The translations under genes and the position numbers were made by a program. Below, piece after piece: positions 17,974 to 25,546 of a stretch of DNA of 64,000 nt. The notes beneath the pieces are model-generated. The model searched no databases, was not told the DNA's origin, and saw only the letters and a list, made by a program, of their open reading frames with translations. Positions within the stretch are counted from its first letter, which is position 1. Every line of letters starts with the position of its first letter. This stretch comes from an uncultured Bacteroidales bacterium (lineage in GTDB: Bacteria > Bacteroidota > Bacteroidia > Bacteroidales > UBA932), in NCBI GenBank assembly GCA_900545245.1, contig UQYV01000011.1, positions 1 through 64,000 on the forward strand. Reading direction: 5' to 3'.

Positions 17974-18699
17974 ATGAATAGTATACAAAGAATATCAATT
18001 TTGCTCGCATTCGGTGCCGCTGCGTTTGTCGGCTGCAAGGAGGACACGCTCAAGACCTATAGCGGCGAGAATTATGTGCATTTTAAGCCTGACGCGAATG
18101 ATGTGGTCGCGGCTGAGTATAATTTCGCGGCGGGGGAGACCACCAGAGAGACTGAGTATAGCATCCCTGTTGATGTCCGGCTCTGGGGCTTTATTCCGGA
18201 AGACGACTTCAGTTTCACGACAGAGATTGTCGCAGACGGAACTACAGCCGTTCCTGCCGACTATGTGCTCCAGCCGCAGCAGATCTTCAAGGCGGGGGAG
18301 GCCGAGGGCAAGTTTCATATTACGGTAATGCGCCGAGAGAAACTCCTCGCCACGGACTACAAAATCGTTGTGCGGATGGTTTCCGCTGACGGGGGGCATG
18401 TCGTGGCTCCATCGGCATACACAACGGTCACGATAAGCGTAAAGGATGACCTCAGTTCCTTGAAACCGCAATGGTGGGCAACGACGAAGGCTCTCGGAAG
18501 CTATTCCGACATCAAGTTTCGTGTCTTCAACATCTATCTCGGTCATTTCCTCAAGAATCTCAACGGCTACACGGACATCACATTCAAGGAAGAGGCCCTG
18601 AAGTTCAAGGCCTGGTGGAAACAACAATGGGACGAGGGCAATTACAGATATTATGACACTGACGTTACCACTCCTCTCTACGACACAATCCCTGACTGA
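17974..18699 (+). CDS. DUF4843 lipoprotein
   Basis: A 241-residue lipoprotein: signal peptide ending AAAFVGC (Cys about residue 20), then an immunoglobulin/Calx-beta-like region of the DUF4843 type (YVHFKPDAND, VDVRLWGFIPEDDFSF, VPADYVLQP) followed by a short helical tail. The reading frame extends upstream into susD, but ATG 17974 directly precedes a good lipoprotein signal. DUF4843 proteins usually sit behind SusC/SusD pairs with PKD-like lipoproteins, as here, and are thought to be surface accessory subunits of the importer. A 91-bp gap separates it from susD. Confidence 0.8.
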   Translation: MNSIQRISILLAFGAAAFVGCKEDTLKTYSGENYVHFKPDANDVVAAEYNFAAGETTRETEYSIPVDVRLWGFIPEDDFSFTTEIVADGTTAVPADYVLQPQQIFKAGEAEGKFHITVMRREKLLATDYKIVVRMVSADGGHVVAPSAYTTVTISVKDDLSSLKPQWWATTKALGSYSDIKFRVFNIYLGHFLKNLNGYTDITFKEEALKFKAWWKQQWDEGNYRYYDTDVTTPLYDTIPD

Positions 18700-18713
18700 T
18701 TAGATAATGCGAC

Positions 18714-20378
18714 ATGAATATAAAGAAATACCTCTCTCTCTTTTTTTTGTTAGTCTTTGCGGTCTCCTGCATGACCGACAAGGGTAGCTACGACTACGCA
18801 CAGACAAACGAGGTCACGTTCAAGACCGTCCTTGAGGGCTTCACATTCACCTCTGGCGAGAATGTCGAGATCACGGCTCCGGTCGAGTTTTCTGAACCTT
18901 TCTCGAGTGATTCGGAGATTGACAATGCCTTTGAAATCAGCTGGTACATAGGTGAGGAATGCGTGGGGACAGGATATAAACTGAAATACAGTTTCGATAG
19001 GAGCGGCGGCTATTCCCTGATTCTGAAGGTCAGGAACCGCAGTACCGGCGAGACCTACCTCAGCGGAACCTACCCGATAAACGCTAAAAGCGCGGTGGGT
19101 TGGGGCTGGATGGTCCTGAGTGCCGACAAGGACGACAATTCTTGCCTGTCGGTCATTTCCCCGCTCACCAACCATGTCTATTCCTCTCTTGAGAAGGATA
19201 TCGAAGGGGGGCTTGGTACAGGTCCGAAGTCCCTTAACTACTACTATGTCCTCGGCTCAATCTCCGGATCATATATCTCCGGACTTCCGAAGGTCATCGT
19301 GAATCAGTCTAGCGGCACCGTCACCATTGACGGCAACACTCTTCAGAAAGACAAGTGGCTGCGCGATGAGTTCGAGAATGGCTCCGAGCCGGAACCGGAT
19401 CTTACGCTCAGTGCCTTTGCCTGGAAGCAGTCCTACTATCTGATTTTCTCGGCCGAGGGCAACGTCTACCTGCGCTGTATGCCGATAACGGGTGGTTACA
19501 CCGAGATTCCCTACTATAATACCTACTCTTCCATGCCATACAATTTTGACCGAGAGGTGCGCATAGGCGCTGTGGCTCCGTTTCACAATGTCACCTATTG
19601 GGCCGCAGATGAGGAGAATGTCCTGATGTACGATGAACTGAGCTCCCGTTTTCTAGCCTTCGTGAAGGGAAACTATGGCGACAGTTACGATTCTTACAGT
19701 CCCAAGGTCGTCTACCTCAGCTATTATGATGCCGGCGGCGAGTTTGACCCTTCGGTTCCCAAGGTCGACAACCTCGGCTCCGGCACTAAATGCCTTGCTC
19801 TCGGGGCCTACGAAGTTGTAGAGACCGATCCGGACACCAAGGCATTGGACTTCTATCCGACCTACGTAGCCCTGCTGGACTACGGGGGAACGGGTGACTA
19901 CCACGTCTACGAGTTCACTGTGCACCCTATGGGCTCCCGCAGCCATACGATTACGGCAAACACCCATACACCTTTCTCTGGGGCATCCATCCTGACGGCA
20001 AACTCTATTGTACTGATGTCCACGAACTTCACGAAGAATCCTTACTTCTACTTCACCGATGGCGACCGCAATCTCTATGTCTACAGCATGGACGCCCGCG
20101 AGCACAAACTTCTCTACACCGCCTCTTCCCGCATCACCGGCATATGCCCGAGTCCCGTAGACTGCCCGTTTTCCAACTACGGAGCCAATAGCAAGGTCCC
20201 GAATTTCCGCCTTGCCCTCGCCCAGGAGGGAGGAAAGATAGGCATAGTCGACGTCGGTTCCTCGAAGATGGTACGTCTGTTCGAGGGTTTCTCCGCCGAT
20301 GTGAAGATTGACGAACTCTCCGGTTTCGGTGATATAAAGTCGGTGGTATGGGCGACTAACTACGAGGGCGAATACTGA
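18714..20378 (+). CDS. PKD-like surface lipoprotein of the Sus operon
   Basis: A 554-residue lipoprotein. The signal peptide ends FAVSC (Cys near residue 19). A PKD-like domain covers about residues 30-130 (TSGENVEITAPVEF, ISWYIGE, YSLILKVRN), followed by a large beta-rich region, probably a propeller, with repeated short strands. It follows the DUF4843 gene by 14 nt. Its role is probably substrate binding next to the importer. The signal-peptide coding region contains (CT)4C followed by T8 (18732-18748), a possible slippage site. Confidence 0.8.
   Translation: MNIKKYLSLFFLLVFAVSCMTDKGSYDYAQTNEVTFKTVLEGFTFTSGENVEITAPVEFSEPFSSDSEIDNAFEISWYIGEECVGTGYKLKYSFDRSGGYSLILKVRNRSTGETYLSGTYPINAKSAVGWGWMVLSADKDDNSCLSVISPLTNHVYSSLEKDIEGGLGTGPKSLNYYYVLGSISGSYISGLPKVIVNQSSGTVTIDGNTLQKDKWLRDEFENGSEPEPDLTLSAFAWKQSYYLIFSAEGNVYLRCMPITGGYTEIPYYNTYSSMPYNFDREVRIGAVAPFHNVTYWAADEENVLMYDELSSRFLAFVKGNYGDSYDSYSPKVVYLSYYDAGGEFDPSVPKVDNLGSGTKCLALGAYEVVETDPDTKALDFYPTYVALLDYGGTGDYHVYEFTVHPMGSRSHTITANTHTPFSGASILTANSIVLMSTNFTKNPYFYFTDGDRNLYVYSMDAREHKLLYTASSRITGICPSPVDCPFSNYGANSKVPNFRLALAQEGGKIGIVDVGSSKMVRLFEGFSADVKIDELSGFGDIKSVVWATNYEGEY
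18732..18748 (+). repeat. CT repeat plus T8 tract in a lipoprotein signal sequence
   Basis: The tract CTCTCTCTC followed by eight T lies at codons 7-12 of the PKD-like lipoprotein. A gain or loss of one base would truncate the protein near its start. The sequence given here is in frame. Confidence 0.6.
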
Positions 20379-20464
20379 CGGATATATTTGATGAAGATGA
20401 CGTATAGATGACAGATTTTCAGAATATTAGTGGTTTTATGTTTAATTCTAAATTTTTCAGACAA

Positions 20465-21403
20465 ATGAAAAGGTTATCTTATTTTCTTTGCGCCGCCCTC
20501 GTGGCATTTGGCGCAGCAAGCTGCGAAAAGGCTCCAGCGGTCGTTGATTTTCCGGTAGTGGGCCCATTGACTTTGGGTGGAACGTACGACACTTATGCAC
20601 ATGGAAGCCAAGGTTGGGTTGAAGAGGATTTGCTCGGAATATTTGTAACTTCAGATGGAGTGACACAGTCAAACCTCCAGTATGCGCCTGTTGAATTCTC
20701 CAAATTGGAAGAAAGCCAGTATGTTCCAGGAATGTATATCTATGGTGACCCTGTGCTTACAACGACATTCAAAGCTGTTGGTGAACAGGCCGGTTTCAAG
20801 CAGGGAGAGCACCATGTTTATGCCTACACTCCTTATGCTGCAGGAAATAGTGATTATACGGCCATTGCACTTCCTGACAATAATATTCAGGAATACAAGA
20901 AAGGTCTTTCTTCTGCAGATAAGAAATATCTGTTTGCGTATGCAAAACTTGCCGAGCCTCTTTCAGAGTACACGGCGGAGGCTCTGTCTTTCGGCAAATT
21001 CAAGTCTCCGTATTTGAATATCACTGTCCCTTTCCCAACATTTAAAAGCAAGGAATTTGCAGCGACAGACAAGGTAACAAAGCTCACAATTACATCAACT
21101 GTTGACATTGCGGTTTCAAATGCGGTTATAAATCTGGAAACAGGAGAAATTTCCGGTACTTATGGAAAAACGATTGAACTGACCTTCCCTGATGGTGGTC
21201 TTGAACTTGGAGACAATCCTTATTCTTATCCTACATTCCAGCTTTCCGGATTTGCTGATTGGGAGACAGCGCAGGTAGCAGACTACACTTTGAAGATTAC
21301 TATTGCCGGTGTTGACTATACGGCAACTGGTAAGCCTGCTGATGGTAAGTATATGAAGACTGAAGGCAATATCAATATGTGGAATGCTTTCACTATCGAA
21401 TAG
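20465..21403 (+). CDS. Hypothetical lipoprotein at the end of the Sus operon
   Basis: A 312-residue lipoprotein with signal peptide MKRLSYFLCAALVAFGAASC. The mature part is beta-rich and resembles the fimbrillin-like or Ig-like surface lipoproteins of Bacteroidales in style (TAVEEDLLG-like region, YAPVEFSK, TYGKTIELTFP), but I recognise no specific family. ATG 20465 is chosen because it opens the signal peptide; an in-frame ATG at 20408 would add 19 non-signal residues. Base composition is clearly more AT-rich than the genes upstream, suggesting a different history. A putative terminator follows at 21498. Confidence 0.7.
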   Translation: MKRLSYFLCAALVAFGAASCEKAPAVVDFPVVGPLTLGGTYDTYAHGSQGWVEEDLLGIFVTSDGVTQSNLQYAPVEFSKLEESQYVPGMYIYGDPVLTTTFKAVGEQAGFKQGEHHVYAYTPYAAGNSDYTAIALPDNNIQEYKKGLSSADKKYLFAYAKLAEPLSEYTAEALSFGKFKSPYLNITVPFPTFKSKEFAATDKVTKLTITSTVDIAVSNAVINLETGEISGTYGKTIELTFPDGGLELGDNPYSYPTFQLSGFADWETAQVADYTLKITIAGVDYTATGKPADGKYMKTEGNINMWNAFTIE

Positions 21404-21497
21404 TCTTCCATTTGCTTGCGTCCGCATTGCCGGTTTTCTTTACATTACGACAGGAACTGTTTGAACGGAGAATCTCCGTGCGGACTCAAAATCCGAT

Positions 21498-21534
21498 AAA
21501 ATCCGACCCGAATAACTCCAGGCCGGATTTTTTG
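21498..21534 (+). terminator. Putative terminator of the first Sus operon
   Basis: Arms AAAATCCG (21498-21505) and CGGATTTT (21524-21531) pair over an 18-base loop and run into a T tract. The 8-bp stem with U-run fits an intrinsic terminator; the long loop lowers confidence. Confidence 0.5.
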
Positions 21535-21571
21535 TCTTATATTTGTGCCACAAACCATAACTGCAAAACAA

Positions 21572-22225
21572 ATGGCCAAGCTTACAGTTCCGCGCCTGAG
21601 AGTCGGAGAATCCGTACATTCAGTCCTGTCCGATGCCAACGCATTCGCGAATATTCCAGAAAATCACCTCGACTGCCTGAATTGGGCGGAGGAATATCCC
21701 TATAAACCGGAAGTTTCTTTTCGGATTTTCCACAATGACGAGTTCCTGTTTCTCGAATACAACGTCCGCGAAAAATGCACCGCGGCACTTGAGATGACGG
21801 ACGGGAACGACGTCTATAGGGACAGTTGTGTCGAGTTCTTCGTGCAGCCTGAGGGCGACGGGCACTACTACAACTTTGAGTGGAACGCCATTGGGACGCT
21901 CTGCATGTCGCGCCGCACCGGTCGATTTGACCCCGTTCACGCCCCCAAGTCAGTCCTCGACAGCGTTCTGACGTCCTCAACCTATGGCAGAAAGCCATTT
22001 GAGGAAATCAAGGGAGACAATGCCTGGACTCTCCGCATCGCGATTCCGGCGTCAGCCCTTTTTTGCGGAGAACTCAAGACCTGGCATTGCGCCCGTCTCA
22101 AGGGCAATTTCTACAAATGCGGCGATGCGCTTTCCACCCCGCACTACATAACTTGGACGCCGATTTCCACTCCGTCCCCTGACTATCACAGGGCGGAGTT
22201 CTTTGCGGAGATAGACTGCGAGTAA
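21572..22225 (+). CDS. CBM9-like carbohydrate-binding protein
   Basis: A 217-residue protein matching the family 9-like carbohydrate-binding fold (PF16011 type): NWAEEYPYKPEVSFRIFHND, FLFLEYNVREK, VYRDSCVEFFVQP, YYNFEWNAIGT and a C-terminal HYITWTPISTPSPDYH. It has no signal peptide, so it is predicted to be cytoplasmic or exported by an unrecognised route. ATG 21572 is preferred over the frame's earlier start at 21545. A TATATTTG box at 21538-21545 would place transcription start close to 21550. The cation efflux gene follows after 14 nt. Confidence 0.8.
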   Translation: MAKLTVPRLRVGESVHSVLSDANAFANIPENHLDCLNWAEEYPYKPEVSFRIFHNDEFLFLEYNVREKCTAALEMTDGNDVYRDSCVEFFVQPEGDGHYYNFEWNAIGTLCMSRRTGRFDPVHAPKSVLDSVLTSSTYGRKPFEEIKGDNAWTLRIAIPASALFCGELKTWHCARLKGNFYKCGDALSTPHYITWTPISTPSPDYHRAEFFAEIDCE

Positions 22226-22239
22226 CATTTTGTTCAGAT

Positions 22240-23196
22240 ATGATCTTCCAATCAAACGACAACTGCCGCAAGGGGGCACCGCAACCTCTTGATCCTCAGG
22301 CTGCGGAAAGAGAGACCCGCGTCACCAGAGTTACGCTATGGGGTTCGTTTGTGAACTTGGTGCTCACGGCATTGAAGATTCTTGCTGGTGTGTTCGGGCA
22401 TAGTGCCGCCATGATTGCCGACGGCGTGCATTCGCTCTCCGATCTCATGAGCGATATCGTAGTATTGGTGTTCATACGCATATCCTCGAAGGCCAGGGAT
22501 CGGGAGCATGAATTCGGACATGGAAAGTTTGAGACGTTGGCCACTGTGATTGTCAGCCTGATTCTTATGGCGGTGGCCGCTAAGTTGGTTGCCGGAGGTG
22601 TGGCGAGCATACGTTCCGTGATTGCCGGCAACGTCCTTCCGAAGCCGGGCTGGATTGCCCTTGCCGCGGCTGCAGTGTCAGTGGTTGCGAAAGAGATTCT
22701 CTATCAGGTCACGGTAAAAGTCGGCAAGGAAGTGGACAGTCCGGTGACTGTTGCAAATGCCTGGCATCATCGTTCGGATGCGCTTTCTTCAGTCGGTTCT
22801 TTTCTTGCCATCGGAGGCGCGATTGTTCTTGGACAAAAATGGACGGTTCTTGACCCGATTGCCTCTTGTGTGATTGGGGTGATGATTGTCGTTGTTGCGG
22901 TGAAGATGGCGGTGCCGTCCCTTCAAGAACTTCTTGACGTGTCCTTGCCTGAGGATGTTGAAAGGAGCATCATGGAGACAATTGTTTCCGTTGACGGAGT
23001 GAAGAGCGCCCATGGGCTCAAGACCAGACGCAACGGAACATCGGTCATAATGGAGGCCCATATTGTTGTGGATCCTCAGATTTCGATTTTTCGCGCACAC
23101 GAGATTTCCACTGAGGTGGAGCGGGCTATTAGGGGGAAGTTGGGGGCGCAGACTCAGATTTCTTTGCACATCGAACCCTCAGCCGATGCAGAATAG
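22240..23196 (+). CDS. Cation diffusion facilitator (metal efflux) protein
   Basis: A 318-residue CDF family transporter that exports divalent metals such as Zn2+ or Fe2+ in exchange for protons. About six membrane segments are visible. The metal site residues fall in ADGVHSLSDLMSD (segment 2) and HHRSDALSSVGSF (segment 5). The C-terminal cytoplasmic domain contains SVDGVKSAHGLKTRR and IVMEAHIVVDP-like strands ending near LHIEPSADAE. Its last codons and stop form one arm of a long inverted repeat that begins a structured 3' element. Confidence 0.92.
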   Translation: MIFQSNDNCRKGAPQPLDPQAAERETRVTRVTLWGSFVNLVLTALKILAGVFGHSAAMIADGVHSLSDLMSDIVVLVFIRISSKARDREHEFGHGKFETLATVIVSLILMAVAAKLVAGGVASIRSVIAGNVLPKPGWIALAAAAVSVVAKEILYQVTVKVGKEVDSPVTVANAWHHRSDALSSVGSFLAIGGAIVLGQKWTVLDPIASCVIGVMIVVVAVKMAVPSLQELLDVSLPEDVERSIMETIVSVDGVKSAHGLKTRRNGTSVIMEAHIVVDPQISIFRAHEISTEVERAIRGKLGAQTQISLHIEPSADAE

Positions 23197-23304
23197 GGAG
23201 CGGATGGCCGCGTTGCATCGTTTGCCAAAATCCTCACAACCGTGAGGTTGCTGCGGTTTTGTCTTCACGCTGCGCCTTGCCCTCAATCTCCCTATTCCGC
23301 ATCG
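23184..23304 (+). repeat. 3'-end structured repeat, family 1, copy A
   Basis: Outer arms 23184-23200 and 23288-23304 pair over 16 of 17 positions and include the last codons and stop of the CDF gene. Inside, a middle stem CAAAA/TTTTG encloses the conserved core ATCCTCACAACC, loop, GGTTGCTGCGGT (23230-23256). The 5' side carries GCGGATGGCCGCGTTGC, shared with other copies, and the 3' side carries CGCCTTGC. Confidence 0.85.
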
Positions 23305-23314
23305 ACCTCTCAGC

Positions 23315-23343
23315 TTTTAGGGAGCGGATGGCCGCGTTGCACC
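23315..23343 (+). repeat. Partial family 1 repeat (5' segment only)
   Basis: TTTAGGGAGCGGATGGCCGC followed by GTTGC repeats the 5' segment of copy A, without the conserved core. It runs directly into a family 2 hairpin, so it may be a recombinant or deletion product. Confidence 0.6.
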
Positions 23344-23344
23344 G

Positions 23345-23403
23345 CTTTTCGAAGAGGGAGCATACTAGAGTATGTGACCGATGAAAAATGGAAATAGCAC
23401 CCC
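23345..23403. repeat. Family 2 hairpin repeat, copy 1
   Basis: CTTTTCGAAGAGGGAG, then stem CATAC/GTATG around TAGA, then GACCGATGA and GAAATAGC. The same layout recurs at 23449-23505 with a stem of different sequence, so the pairing is kept while bases change. An outer TTTTC/GAAAA pairing is also present. Confidence 0.7.
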
Positions 23404-23419
23404 GAAATCAATCTGAGCC

Positions 23420-23522
23420 ATTTGAATAAGATTTTTGAGGATAGATTTCTTTTCGAAGAGGGAGTGTACTGGGCGTACACGACCGATGAGAAAAGGAATA
23501 TAGCCCAAAAAGATATTCAAAT
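23420..23522 (-). repeat. Family 2 hairpin repeat at the recJ stop, copy 2
   Basis: Outer arms 23420-23437 (ATTTGAATAAGATTTTTG) and 23506-23522 (CAAAAAGATATTCAAAT) pair nearly throughout and include the recJ stop codon. Inside are CTTTTC/GAAAAG and a hairpin GTGTAC/GTACAC around TGGGC, flanked by the conserved GAAGAGGGAG and GACCGATGA. In the recJ direction it forms the 3' untranslated region. Confidence 0.75.
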
Positions 23523-25244
23523 AACATCGTCACGCTCACGGATATCACGTATACGTAGCTGCATATTGGAATTGCCCCGGTAGTAGTTCTCCACGATGGA
23601 ATAGCAGATGTCAAACGGATTGCCAGCCTTGATGTAATCAAAAGCTCCGGACATGTTGAAGCCTATGGCGGATATGTGGCGGCCAGGATTGTTCTCCTCG
23701 ATGAGTTCGAGTTTCAAATGCCCGCCCTCAGCTCCGACCTTGCGTCCATTGCCGTTGTCGTAGATGTTCTCGGTGAAGAATACCGGTGTAGCGTTCTCCG
23801 GTCCGAACGGCTGGAACTGCTTGAGTATGCGCAGGAACTTCGGTGTAATCTGCGCGAAGCTTATCTTTGCGTCAATGTTCACCACCGGCACCTGCATCTG
23901 TGGGATAATCTTCCCCGTGATGAATTTCTCAATTCGCTCGCAGAACGCCGGCAGGTTCTCCTCCCGTAGTGTCATTCCGGCTGCGTAGAGGTGACCTCCA
24001 AAATTCTCCAGAAGGTCCGAGCAACTCTCGATGGCCTCGTAGAGGTCGAATCCTGGGACACTCCTTGCTGAGCCGCTAACGAAACCATTGGCTTTGGTCA
24101 GTACGATGGTCGGTTTGAAGAACGCCTCCACAAGCCTTGAGGCCACGATTCCGACCACGCCTTTGTGCCATGAAGGGTTGTAAACGATGGTCGCGTTGCC
24201 AAACGAGAGACATTTCCCGTTCTTGACCATATCCAGAGCCTCTTGGGTGTTCTGTCTGTCTATGTCCTTGCGCTGGGTGTTGTAGCGGTTGATTTCTTCT
24301 GCAGCCTCGACTGCTGTCTTGTCGTCCGTCGCAGTGAGCAGTTTCACCGCCACTCCTCCGGATTCCATTCGTCCGGCCGCGTTGATTCTCGGCCCGATCT
24401 TGAATACGATGTCGTCAATCGTGAGGTGTCCAGGCTCCAGCCCGGAAAGCGATATCATTGCCTTGAGACCCTTGCATGGATCCTCATTCAGCCTTTTGAG
24501 CCCGAAGTGCGCAAGAATCCTGTTTTCTCCGGTCACGGATACGAGGTCGGACGCGATGCTCACCGCAAGCAGATCAAGCAGGGGCTCCAGAGATTCGGAT
24601 GCTATGCCGTGTGACTGTGCGTAGGCCTGTACGAGTTTGAAGCCGACTCCGCAGCCTGAAAGGTCGTCGAAAGGGTAGTGGCAATCCTCTCTCTTGGGGT
24701 CGAGCACCGCCACTGCGGCGGGGAGTTCGTTTTCAGGGAGATGGTGATCGCATATAATCATATCGATGCCTTTCTCCGCAGCATACCTCACTCTCTCTAT
24801 GGCTTTGATTCCGCAGTCGAGCGTTATGATTAGAGAATATCCATTCTCCACGGCCCAATCTATTCCTTTCGTGGACACGCCATATCCTTCGTCATAACGG
24901 TCCGGAATATACGAACCTACGTTTGAAGTCAGCCTTGACAGGAATGAATATACCAAAGATACGGCAGTGGTCCCGTCAACGTCATAATCTCCGTAGACGA
25001 GAATCTTTTCCCCACCGTCCAGCGCCCGTTCGACACGCTCTACCGCCTTGTCCATATCCTTCATCAGGAACGGGTCGTGCAGCCTTTCGAGCGACGGACG
25101 GAAAAAGGCACGCGCTTCTTCAAACGTATTCACGCCCCTCTGAACCAATAGTTCGGCCAAAACCGGGTCTATTCCGAGTTCAGAAGAAAGCTCCCGCACC
25201 TTTGATTCATCGGCGCTCTTGCGTATTACCCATTTCTTTTCCAT
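23517..25244 (-). CDS. recJ: Single-stranded-DNA-specific exonuclease RecJ
   Basis: RecJ degrades single-stranded DNA 5' to 3' in recombination and repair. The 575-residue protein has the DHH phosphoesterase motifs YGDYDVDGTTAVSL, TLDCGIKAIE and ICDHHLPENELP, the DHHA1 motif with SGSARSVPGFDL and FGGHLYAAGMTL, and the C-terminal OB domain. ATG 25244 (MEKKWVIRK) is preferred over an earlier one at 25262. A TATCTTTG box lies at 25257-25250, only 6 nt ahead of that ATG, which would give a near-leaderless message if used. The gene diverges from lysS and ends inside a family 2 repeat. Confidence 0.95.
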   Translation of the reverse strand: MEKKWVIRKSADESKVRELSSELGIDPVLAELLVQRGVNTFEEARAFFRPSLERLHDPFLMKDMDKAVERVERALDGGEKILVYGDYDVDGTTAVSLVYSFLSRLTSNVGSYIPDRYDEGYGVSTKGIDWAVENGYSLIITLDCGIKAIERVRYAAEKGIDMIICDHHLPENELPAAVAVLDPKREDCHYPFDDLSGCGVGFKLVQAYAQSHGIASESLEPLLDLLAVSIASDLVSVTGENRILAHFGLKRLNEDPCKGLKAMISLSGLEPGHLTIDDIVFKIGPRINAAGRMESGGVAVKLLTATDDKTAVEAAEEINRYNTQRKDIDRQNTQEALDMVKNGKCLSFGNATIVYNPSWHKGVVGIVASRLVEAFFKPTIVLTKANGFVSGSARSVPGFDLYEAIESCSDLLENFGGHLYAAGMTLREENLPAFCERIEKFITGKIIPQMQVPVVNIDAKISFAQITPKFLRILKQFQPFGPENATPVFFTENIYDNGNGRKVGAEGGHLKLELIEENNPGRHISAIGFNMSGAFDYIKAGNPFDICYSIVENYYRGNSNMQLRIRDIRERDDVI

Positions 25245-25270
25245 TGTCACAAAGATACTCAAATAGTTTC

Positions 25271-25449
25271 AGAAACTGTTTAAATTTTTCTCACATTTAT
25301 TTTTATGTGTTCGTTCTTTTGGTGTCTTTTTGGTCATATTTTCCCATTTTGCTCGTCATTTAGCACCGCTAAACTCCTCTCAAAATGAAAAAAATCTGAC
25401 TCAAAAATACATCTCAAAATAACTGAACAAAAAAATTTAGACAGTTTCT
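25271..25449. repeat. 19-bp inverted repeat flanking the recJ-lysS intergenic region
   Basis: AGAAACTGTTTAAATTTTT at 25271-25289 and its inverse AAAAATTTAGACAGTTTCT at 25431-25449 match at 18 of 19 positions, 141 bp apart. Each arm lies just upstream of one of the two divergent -7 boxes. The AT-rich 302-bp gap between the genes holds otherwise only these boxes (25257-25250 and 25471-25478). Confidence 0.7.
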
Positions 25450-25470
25450 CAGAATTAAGAATAAATGTCG

Positions 25471-25478
25471 TAATTTTG
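25471..25478 (+). promoter_or_regulatory. -7 box of lysS
   Basis: TAATTTTG matches the Bacteroidota -7 element and lies 69 nt before the lysS start. No clear TTTG was found at the expected -33 position; the inverted-repeat arm ends 21 nt upstream. Confidence 0.45.
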
Positions 25479-25546
25479 TACGATTTGGCGGGGTCTCGGA
25501 AGTGACGTCGTCGTGTGGTGAGATTGAAATATATAAACGAAGAGAT

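Noticed and set aside
23184..23522. CRISPR-like array in the CDF-recJ gap
   Set aside because: The repeats are few, irregular in spacing and palindromic with long arms; there are no spacers of constant length and no cas genes.
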